From CABMGU01 sp035292785 (GTDB lineage: Archaea > Nanobdellota > Nanobdellia > Woesearchaeales > ARS49): a stretch of DNA of 11,128 bases. Shown here piece by piece: positions 7,018 through 11,128 of this stretch. How positions within the stretch are numbered: position 1 is the stretch's first letter; every line of letters starts with the position of its first letter. Under the pieces are notes generated by a model that was given only the letters and a program-made list of their open reading frames with translations, did not search any database and was not told where the DNA came from. The stretch covers positions 1-11,128 of the forward strand of contig DATDPK010000070.1 of the NCBI GenBank assembly GCA_035292785.1. Reading direction: 5' to 3'. The translations under genes were made by a program, and so were the position numbers.

Positions 7018-7671
7018 TTAAAATTCCCCTATCTTCTTCTGTTTTTTCAATCCTGCAACTTCTTTGTATGTGCTCCAGCTGTGCCTGAATAGTTCTGGGT
7101 GTTTGTTCCAGTTTTTCTTGAGGAATGCTTGTGTTATTGAGTTTGCTGGATATCCTGGTCCGCAGTCTTCTCCTACGTGTTTCTTTATTTTCTCTATTTC
7201 TGCATCTCTTGTGACTTTTGCAAGTATTGATGCAGCGCCGACAATCAAATATTTGTAATCTGCTTTGTGTTCTGTTATTATCTTGACTTTCTTGTGCAGT
7301 AATCTTTCTGCAATGTATTCGTGGTATGCTTTTGTGTTTGGGCTCGGGCAGTCTATAAGCGCTTTTTCCGGTTGCAGCATATTAATCAGCTCAACTGTCT
7401 TCACTGCTTCGAGCCAGTTCAGGTTGCTGCCATTTTCTCCGCCGACATTTGAATCTATTTCTGGTGGAGAAATTATTATTAATTGATATTTTACCAATTT
7501 CGGTAATTCTTTCGCAATTCTCTCACGTTGCTTCGGAGTCAGCAATTTAGAATCTTTAACACCTAATTCTTTTAGCTGCGCTTCATCTTTTTCATCTATT
7601 AGAGCTCCGCAAATGACTAATGGTCCTAAAACAGCCCCTCTTCCTGCTTCATCCACGCCTAAAACTTTCAT
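7018..7671 (-). CDS. rnhB: Ribonuclease HII
   Basis: This 217-residue protein is a type 2 RNase H, which cuts the RNA strand of RNA-DNA hybrids and removes single ribonucleotides from DNA. The N-terminus reads MKVLGVDEAGRGAVLGPLV, with catalytic D7 and E8. The further metal-binding acidic residues are D107 (ALIDCPSPN) and D138 (EHKADYKYLIVGAASILAKVTRD). KDSKLL near 39 and GPGYPAN near 171 are also characteristic. Length and motif spacing fit archaeal RNase HII. The C-terminus HSWSTYKEVAGLKKQKKIGEF includes the usual W-S-T helix and a short basic tail that could be a remnant of a PCNA-contact region (inference). A TATA box centred 26.5 bp ahead supports ATG 7671. It is convergent with the parvulin gene and divergent from the HPF-like gene. 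Confidence 0.96.
   Translation of the reverse strand: MKVLGVDEAGRGAVLGPLVICGALIDEKDEAQLKELGVKDSKLLTPKQRERIAKELPKLVKYQLIIISPPEIDSNVGGENGSNLNWLEAVKTVELINMLQPEKALIDCPSPNTKAYHEYIAERLLHKKVKIITEHKADYKYLIVGAASILAKVTRDAEIEKIKKHVGEDCGPGYPANSITQAFLKKNWNKHPELFRHSWSTYKEVAGLKKQKKIGEF
7042..7047 (+). terminator. T6 run downstream of the parvulin gene
   Basis: Six T residues lie 25 bp after the parvulin stop, preceded by pyrimidine-rich sequence. This could end the rightward transcript inside the antisense of rnhB. It may simply reflect codons of the Lys-rich RNase HII tail. Confidence 0.3.
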
Positions 7672-7693
7672 AATCCTTAGTTTGCAAGTCTTC

Positions 7694-7701
7694 TTTTAAA
7701 A
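7694..7701 (-). promoter_or_regulatory. TATA box of rnhB
   Basis: TTTTAAAA, with GTAAGA upstream on the reverse strand as a BRE candidate, is centred 26.5 bp before the rnhB ATG at 7671. Its centre is 21 bp from the oppositely oriented TATA box of the HPF-like gene. Confidence 0.65.
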
Positions 7702-7714
7702 TCTTACCAAAATG

Positions 7715-7722
7715 TTTATATA
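7715..7722 (+). promoter_or_regulatory. TATA box of the HPF-like gene
   Basis: TTTATATA is centred 26.5 bp before ATG 7745. The box lies downstream of an in-frame ATG at 7712, which therefore should not be in the mRNA. This decides the start of the gene. Confidence 0.7.
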
Positions 7723-7744
7723 CATTCGTCCTTCTGGATTTTAT

Positions 7745-8095
7745 ATGCCTAAAGTTCCGCCAGAAACAGAAGTTATTCAGTTCATCGGTGTTAAAGACCT
7801 TTCTTCTGAAGAGCAGGAGACAGTTCAGCGTTTGACTACTGAAAACTATGAGAAGATTAAGCGCAAGCTGCATAATCTTACTAATATGACTGTTCACGTT
7901 AAGTGTTATCAGAAAGAGGGCGATAAGAAGAAGTATTCTATGCACGTTAAGGTTGCTGCTCCTACGCATGTTTTTGACAGTTCTAATGCTGATGATTGGG
8001 AGCTTCCAAGGGCTTTGCATAAGGCTTTTGAGGATATTATGCATCAGATTCAGCATAGGATGCATACTGATGTTACAAGGCCTGACCGTTTATAG
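7745..8095 (+). CDS. Small protein resembling the HPF/RaiA ribosome-hibernation fold
   Basis: The 116-residue protein starts MPKVPPETEVIQFIG. The predicted order is a strand (EVIQFIG), a helix (SSEEQETVQRLTTENYEKI), strands (MTVHVKCYQKE, KKYSMHVKVAAP), then a second helix (DWELPRALHKAFEDIMHQI). This beta-alpha-beta-beta-alpha order matches HPF/RaiA-type factors, which sit in the small-subunit decoding region and silence ribosomes under stress. The KKYSMHVKV segment and the D-W-x-L-x-x-A-x-x-K-A helix are the most telling parts. Length fits a short HPF without a dimerisation domain. The call rests on pattern memory rather than a search; another small RNA-binding alpha/beta fold is possible. 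No membrane or export signal is seen. A T7 run ends the transcript, and the kinase operon follows under its own promoter. Confidence 0.55.
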   Translation: MPKVPPETEVIQFIGVKDLSSEEQETVQRLTTENYEKIKRKLHNLTNMTVHVKCYQKEGDKKKYSMHVKVAAPTHVFDSSNADDWELPRALHKAFEDIMHQIQHRMHTDVTRPDRL

Positions 8096-8121
8096 TTCCG
8101 TAAATTGAACTCTGCCAGAAT

Positions 8122-8148
8122 AAAGCTTTGTAAAGCTTAAAGAGCTCT
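8122..8148. repeat. Three short palindromes about one helical turn apart
   Basis: AAAGCTTT (8122-8129), AAAGCTTA (8132-8139, imperfect at the ends) and AGAGCTCT (8141-8148) have centres 10 and 9 bp apart. The first two also form an inverted repeat, AAGCTTT-GT-AAAGCTT. They lie between the HPF-like stop and its T-tract, about 40-60 bp ahead of the kinase TATA box. They could be operator half-sites or part of a transcript end. Confidence 0.4.
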
Positions 8149-8156
8149 AAAACGCC

Positions 8157-8167
8157 TTTTTTTCTTT
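8157..8167 (+). terminator. T-tract ending the HPF-like transcript
   Basis: Seven T residues, then C and three more T, follow a GC-containing segment about 60 bp after the stop codon. This is a typical archaeal oligo-U termination site, and it ends just before the kinase promoter. Confidence 0.6.
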
Positions 8168-8182
8168 AATTCTTGAAAGTTT

Positions 8183-8190
8183 GTATATAA
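8183..8190 (+). promoter_or_regulatory. TATA box of the kinase-FHA operon
   Basis: TTGAAAG then GTATATAA gives a BRE-TATA pair centred 27.5 bp before ATG 8214. An in-frame TTG at 8181 would lie inside the promoter and is unlikely to be transcribed. Confidence 0.65.
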
Positions 8191-8213
8191 GTAATGTTGC
8201 TTCTACAAAGAGT

Positions 8214-9533
8214 ATGGTAAGTCATATTATTCAGCCAGGAGCAATATATAGGGTGTTGAAGTCTGATGATGATGGCAGTCAGTTGCTGGATTATTGGGCA
8301 AGAGAATTGGATAGTTTGACTTTGAAACTTCCTGAACATAATGGAACATCCGATAAGGCGCAGGAGAAAAGATACGTGGGTAATTTTGAGTTGGGCAATA
8401 CTCTTGCACGTCAAGGCGGAACAAGTGTTACTTGTTTGGTTCGCGCCATTTGCAATGATCCATTCGGTAGAAACAATGATTCGGCAAAACCGCGCTATGT
8501 TAAGGACGGAATATATGTTATGAAGAGTGTTTCTCATTCACAGAATGCATTGCTTGCATTTGTTAATGAAATGATGATTTTCTCTTTGTTGGGAGATGCG
8601 TCAGAGCATAACATTGCAACGCTTGTTGATTGTAACGATAACCCTGAGAAAGGCCCGCTGTATATGGTGTTTGACAAAATTCCGTATGAATCCCAGCGTG
8701 ATGATGAATGGTTGAGAAAGATAGATCCTGAGCGCGTCGTTGAAATTGCATCTGGAATAGCAAAGGCATTGGTGTATTTGCATAAGCGTGGCATTGTTCA
8801 TGGGGATATTAAGCCGGATAATGTTCGCATTGACCAATTCCGTCAGCCGCTCATTCTTGACCTTGGGTCTGCATTCGTTCATGCTCCGCAGGATAATTTG
8901 CAGGAAGCAGGTTTGGAAGGTATTCTTCAAAATGAAAGGATTCGTGTGCACGGTTCAGTGTACTATGCGCCACCAGAATATCATGGATATTTGCTTGGCG
9001 ACTTGGAAAAAAATCCAAAAGATTTCAAATATGATGTTCATTCTTTTGGAATAATGTTATATGAATTGTTGACAGGTGACAGGCCTTTCAGCGAATTGGT
9101 TGAGAGCAATATGGCTTGGCAGGATATTGCAGTATCTCATAGAGACGGCGCAAGTCCGTTCAGGCAGGAATTGCTTGATACAAGTCATTATGGTTCAAAT
9201 GAGGATGCAAGATTTTTGCTGAGCGTGATTAAGCGTGCAACAGCGCAGTATGAACAGCGTCCGTCAATGCAGGAATTGCATATGGAACTTCTTGAGCATT
9301 TTGGGCGCACAGATAGGAAGAAGTCAACGCGAGTGCAAAGAAAACCGCAGAGTGAGCGCATGACTGCTATTGAGAAGGCAAGACAGGAGCTTGCTGCTTT
9401 GGAAGCAAAGGAAAATGGCGGGTTGGATATTCACGCGCCAGTGTGCGCAAAAGCGAAAAAGAGTGCAACAACTGATAATGATACAATTAGCGATCTTGAT
9501 TTAAAGCTGGGGGGGATGAAAAATGGCAGTTGA
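8214..9533 (+). CDS. Hanks-type serine/threonine protein kinase
   Basis: This 439-residue soluble protein has a full kinase core. The nucleotide-binding lysine is K104 (IYVMKSV) and its helix-C partner E119 (FVNEM). The catalytic loop is HGDIKPDN with D198, K200 and N203. The metal-binding motif is DLG at 216-218, the activation segment ends APPE at 252-255, the helix-F Asp is D274 and the late Arg is R349. HGD replaces HRD, so activation need not follow the RD-kinase route. The glycine loop (LGNTLARQGGTSVTC) is degenerate. Residues 1-55 match nothing I recognise. After about 365 comes a basic linker (RKKSTRVQRK), a helix near 381-400 and an acidic tail with two TxxD motifs (T420-D423, T424-D427). 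No transmembrane segment or sensor domain is visible. It overlaps the FHA gene by 11 nt. I chose the start from the TATA distance. Substrates are unknown, though the FHA protein is the obvious candidate partner. Confidence 0.93.
   Translation: MVSHIIQPGAIYRVLKSDDDGSQLLDYWARELDSLTLKLPEHNGTSDKAQEKRYVGNFELGNTLARQGGTSVTCLVRAICNDPFGRNNDSAKPRYVKDGIYVMKSVSHSQNALLAFVNEMMIFSLLGDASEHNIATLVDCNDNPEKGPLYMVFDKIPYESQRDDEWLRKIDPERVVEIASGIAKALVYLHKRGIVHGDIKPDNVRIDQFRQPLILDLGSAFVHAPQDNLQEAGLEGILQNERIRVHGSVYYAPPEYHGYLLGDLEKNPKDFKYDVHSFGIMLYELLTGDRPFSELVESNMAWQDIAVSHRDGASPFRQELLDTSHYGSNEDARFLLSVIKRATAQYEQRPSMQELHMELLEHFGRTDRKKSTRVQRKPQSERMTAIEKARQELAALEAKENGGLDIHAPVCAKAKKSATTDNDTISDLDLKLGGMKNGS
9509..9515 (+). 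promoter_or_regulatory. G7 ribosome-binding site of the FHA gene
   Basis: A run of seven G lies seven bases before ATG 9523, inside the kinase tail. It can pair with the CCUCC of 16S rRNA. As an internal operon gene, the FHA gene needs such a site, unlike the leaderless first genes. Confidence 0.5.
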
Positions 9534-10041
9534 AGTATCGCCTTTGGAAATGTGGGCGAGCAAGGCAAAGTCGCGTACACCTGAATCATTTGCGCTTGTG
9601 TGCTGCGGAGATAACCCTGTTATTGTAATTAAAAGCGCAGAGCGCAGGGGCGATATTGGTTATGTGACTGTTGATACAGAAGATATGAAGGCTGTTGGCG
9701 AAGTCCAAAAGTCGCACGTGGTTATATTGGAAGGTCCAAAGGGAGATGAGCCTTACAGGGATTATAATTTTGGAAGGGCGCCGAATAATGATATTGTTCT
9801 TCCCAGCGACAAGGTTTCTAAGCTCCATGGAAAGTTCAGGAGGCGCATTCAACAGGGTTCATTGGTCACGCTTATTTGTGATGCTTCAAAGAACGGCACT
9901 GTGGTAAATGGAAAGGTCTTGACTGGTGCTGACCAGGAACTCAGCCGTCACGCTGAAATTCTTGTTGGCGGAAGCCAATTAGATTATTATCCTCCGTTGG
10001 AATTCTACAGGTTCTTGCAGGAATTGGCTCAAAAGAAATAG
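9523..10041 (+). CDS. FHA-domain phosphothreonine-binding protein
   Basis: This 172-residue protein carries one FHA domain at about 65-155, a module that binds phosphothreonine peptides. The contact residues are all there: G84-R85 (FGRAPNNDIVL), S99 and H102 (SKLHGKF), and N124-G125-T126 followed by VVNGKVL. Residues 1-62 include ALVCCGDNPVIVIKS and GYVTVDTEDM, which may form a separate strand-rich segment I cannot assign. No enzyme domain, signal peptide or membrane segment is present, so it looks like an adaptor. It lies in the kinase operon with an 11-nt overlap, which suggests coupled expression and a shared pathway. The C-terminal codons for QKK and the TAG stop overlap the end of the oppositely oriented tRNA-Met and its T-tract. 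Confidence 0.93.
   Translation: MAVEVSPLEMWASKAKSRTPESFALVCCGDNPVIVIKSAERRGDIGYVTVDTEDMKAVGEVQKSHVVILEGPKGDEPYRDYNFGRAPNNDIVLPSDKVSKLHGKFRRRIQQGSLVTLICDASKNGTVVNGKVLTGADQELSRHAEILVGGSQLDYYPPLEFYRFLQELAQKK
10031..10038 (-). terminator. T-rich end of the tRNA-Met transcript, inside FHA codons
   Basis: The reverse strand reads TTTCTTTT immediately after the tRNA-Met discriminator base, a plausible oligo-U terminator. On the forward strand these bases belong to the last FHA codons. Confidence 0.45.
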
Positions 10042-10113
10042 CGAGGGGAGGATTTGAACCTCCGACCTGTGGGTTATGAGCCCACCGAGCACTCCAGACT
10101 GCTCCACCTCGCT
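10039..10113 (-). tRNA. Initiator tRNA-Met(CAU)
   Basis: On the reverse strand the acceptor AGCGAGG pairs with CCTCGCT, with discriminator A and no CCA. The D stem is GAGC/GCTC, and the anticodon stem GTGGG/CCCAC holds the loop CTCATAA with anticodon CAT. The T stem GGAGG/CCTCC closes TTCAAAT. The A1-U72 pair and three consecutive G-C pairs next to the anticodon loop mark it as the archaeal initiator rather than the elongator. It is 75 nt and intron-less. Its 3' end overlaps the FHA stop codon by three bases. Confidence 0.95.
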
Positions 10114-10138
10114 GTGAGTATTTTGCTCTTAGTAATCT

Positions 10139-10146
10139 TTTATAAA
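10139..10146 (-). promoter_or_regulatory. TATA box of tRNA-Met
   Basis: TTTATAAA is centred about 29.5 bp ahead of the tRNA 5' end. It is divergent from the tRNA-Ser TATA box, whose centre is 24 bp away. Confidence 0.6.
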
Positions 10147-10162
10147 TCTTTGCTCAGAAAGG

Positions 10163-10170
10163 TTTAAATA
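10163..10170 (+). promoter_or_regulatory. BRE and TATA box of tRNA-Ser
   Basis: AGAAAGG followed by TTTAAATA is centred about 30.5 bp before the tRNA-Ser 5' end, leaving room for a short leader that RNase P would remove. Confidence 0.65.
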
Positions 10171-10196
10171 TGCTCGGGAAGGTCATTTTCTTTTAT

Positions 10197-10280
10197 GCCG
10201 GCGTCGCATAGCCTGGTATTGCGCGGGATTGCTAATCCCGTTTCCGCAAGGATACCCCGGTTCAAATCCGGGCGCCGGCG
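10197..10280 (+). tRNA. tRNA-Ser(GCU)
   Basis: The acceptor GCCGGCG (10197-10203) pairs with CGCCGGC (10273-10279), with discriminator G10280. The D stem has three pairs (GCA/TGC). The anticodon stem CGGGA/TCCCG holds the loop TTGCTAA with anticodon GCT, which reads AGC and AGU. A long variable arm (TCC-GCAA-GGA) marks a class II tRNA, as expected for serine. The T stem is CCCGG/CCGGG with loop TTCAAAT. It has no intron and no encoded CCA. Confidence 0.95.
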
Positions 10281-10292
10281 CTTAACATTCAT

Positions 10293-10409
10293 ATGAACGC
10301 TGACCGAGGCAAGACGTTGTGAAGAACGATGGTTGTCTGGCCACGGCATTTTTCAGGATTTTAACTCTCAATATTCTGGCTGACAGGGGGTCAAAACCCG
10401 AGTGTTCAT
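10293..10409 (+). ncRNA. Candidate folded RNA downstream of tRNA-Ser
   Basis: ATGAACGCT (10293-10301) can pair over nine positions with AGTGTTCAT (10401-10409), with one G-U pair. This would close a domain of about 117 nt that contains the hairpin at 10304-10346 and a small TGAC/GTCA hairpin at 10381-10393. I found no separate promoter and it matches no RNA family I know. A nine-pair long-range match can arise by chance. The rest of the gap to 10499 holds only the promoter of the next gene. Confidence 0.2.
10304..10353 (+). terminator. Hairpin plus T5 after tRNA-Ser
   Basis: CCG, GGC and AGAC on the left pair with GTCT, GCC and CGG on the right, interrupted only by an A-G and an A-A mismatch, around a 19-nt loop. 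T5 (10349-10353) follows two bases later. It resembles an intrinsic terminator and probably ends the tRNA-Ser transcript, though archaeal termination mainly needs the T run. Confidence 0.4.
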
Positions 10410-10469
10410 TTCACTGACTAGAACTATTTATTTATCGACGGAGCTTTCCACATACTTTCTTTCGTAAAC

Positions 10470-10477
10470 TTTAAAAA
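10470..10477 (+). promoter_or_regulatory. TATA box of the secreted-protein gene
   Basis: TTTAAAAA is centred 26.5 bp before ATG 10500, identical in sequence and spacing to the box ahead of the deacetylase gene. Confidence 0.65.
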
Positions 10478-10499
10478 CGTAAGAGGCTTAGCTTTCTTT

Positions 10500-11128
10500 A
10501 TGAGGTGGTTATTCTTAGCATCATTGTTGCTATTACTTCCTTTTGTTTCTGCTGATTTGTTAAGCTGCGACTCAGAGCAATACAAAGGAATACTTTGTGA
10601 AGCTTCAGAAGGTGTATATCGTGCTTATCTGAATCATTTGAATGAGGTGAAGGAATCAAAAAGCAATTGTGGAAAGCAGCCTCAACTACCCCACCCTCCC
10701 GGCTGCGTAGGAGAATGGGTGCAGTATAAATGTCCTTTTGACGAGCCTGCCAGAAATTTAATATTTGAAATTGCTGACATCTGCTCAGAAAAAGCGCCGA
10801 CCCCTCCTGAAGTAACAACACCAGCTGAAACTCCAACTCCGCCAACAGTTACTCCTCCCAAGCCTGTAGCTGCCCCTCCTGAAACAGCTGAGCGGAAACA
10901 CTGCTGTTTTTGTTTGGTTAAGAAGGGCATGGAAAGGGAATCGTTGCCTATAAGCATAGTTTATACTCCAGAGCAATGCCAGCAGTCATGCCAAAAATAC
11001 GGTTTCTTGAATAATTTGGAAATCATTAAGCATATTGCAAGAGTTGGTTTGTGCCCTGCACTGTCTCCTATGCCTGTGAGCGCTCCAAAAGAGGAGAAAA
11101 AAGAAGAGATTAAGGAGACTCCTTGCAA
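10500..11128 (+). CDS. Secreted cysteine-rich protein with Pro/Thr linker, C-terminus cut by window edge
   Basis: I translated this frame by hand: 209 codons stay open to the right edge. The N-terminus MRWLFLASLLLLLPFVSA is a clear signal peptide, with likely cleavage after A18. The visible mature part holds 12 or 13 cysteines (C23, C33, C57, C69, C78, C95, C135, C136, C138, C160, C164, C185, C209), suggesting disulfides outside the cell. A Pro/Thr/Glu-rich linker at about 99-130 separates two cysteine clusters. A second charged Pro/Glu/Lys stretch begins near 190. LLSC at 20-23 resembles a lipobox, but D19 breaks the hydrophobic stretch, so a lipoprotein is less likely. I recognise no family. 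A surface-exposed, possibly cell-contact or envelope protein is inference. A TATA box 26.5 bp ahead fixes the start. Confidence 0.8.
   Translation, partial: MRWLFLASLLLLLPFVSADLLSCDSEQYKGILCEASEGVYRAYLNHLNEVKESKSNCGKQPQLPHPPGCVGEWVQYKCPFDEPARNLIFEIADICSEKAPTPPEVTTPAETPTPPTVTPPKPVAAPPETAERKHCCFCLVKKGMERESLPISIVYTPEQCQQSCQKYGFLNNLEIIKHIARVGLCPALSPMPVSAPKEEKKEEIKETPC

Noticed and set aside
7712..7744. An 11-residue N-terminal extension of the HPF-like protein
   Set aside because: The TATA box at 7715-7722 lies within it and points to transcription starting at about 7745.
8181..8213. The TTG start at 8181 for the kinase
   Set aside because: This stretch is the promoter itself (TATA at 8183-8190), and the ATG at 8214 has the standard spacing.
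9509..9522. The G7 run as a slippery site fusing kinase and FHA domains
   Set aside because: The FHA frame has a TGA at 9517-9519, between the G run and the FHA ATG, so a shift into that frame would stop at once. A ribosome-binding role fits better.
10290..10342. A C/D box guide RNA (GTGAAGA as C' box, CTGA as D' box)
   Set aside because: Only two of the four boxes are acceptable. There is no good C box near 10293 and no D box CTGA at the expected 3' end; the hairpin reading explains the sequence better.
10164..10349. A leftward 61-codon frame over tRNA-Ser
   Set aside because: It runs through the tRNA gene and the following hairpin and has no protein-like features.
10498..10976. Leftward frames opposite the secreted-protein gene
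   Set aside because: The rightward frame has a signal peptide, ordered cysteines and a correctly spaced TATA box; the leftward frames are its complement, with Gly/Val repeats from the Pro/Thr linker.

Overview
The window reads as archaeal chromosome, probably from a DPANN-type lineage such as Woesearchaeales or a relative; the lineage is my inference. The evidence is a TATA box about 26-28 bp ahead of nearly every first start codon (leaderless transcripts), an A1-U72 initiator tRNA, a tRNA with a short intron at position 37/38, no encoded CCA ends, and archaeal-type RNase HII, SMC and type-4 glycosyltransferase genes. Genes are packed tightly, with overlapping or abutting stops and short divergent promoter regions. 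I see no mobile element, CRISPR array, rRNA or phage gene, and no gene-free stretch longer than 300 bases.

Left part (1-3119): a leftward B12-binding-type radical SAM protein is cut by the window edge. A divergent tRNA-Gly(UCC) with a 13-nt intron follows, then a two-gene operon of a PIG-L/LmbE-type deacetylase and a GT4 glycosyltransferase joined by an ATGA overlap. Such pairs make amino-sugar conjugates in GPI, mycothiol and bacillithiol synthesis, so a similar amino-sugar step is plausible here.

Middle part (3103-8095): housekeeping genes. A full-length SMC ATPase runs leftward, convergent with the glycosyltransferase and overlapping it by 17 bp. It diverges from a small cytosolic parvulin prolyl isomerase. 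RNase HII runs leftward, with its stop directly against the parvulin stop, and diverges from a small protein resembling the HPF/RaiA ribosome-hibernation fold.

Right part (8096-11128): the most unusual unit is an operon of a complete Hanks-type Ser/Thr kinase and a single FHA-domain protein, overlapping by 11 nt. The kinase tail carries two TxxD motifs of the kind FHA domains can bind when phosphorylated, so the two products may form a phospho-dependent signalling pair. Initiator tRNA-Met (leftward) and tRNA-Ser(GCU) (rightward) follow as a divergent pair. After tRNA-Ser comes a hairpin with a T-tract, possibly part of a larger folded RNA. The window ends in a secreted, cysteine-rich protein with a Pro/Thr linker, cut by the right edge.

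The regular TATA-to-start distance gives better starts for three genes: smc at 6654, the HPF-like gene at 7745 and the kinase at 8214.
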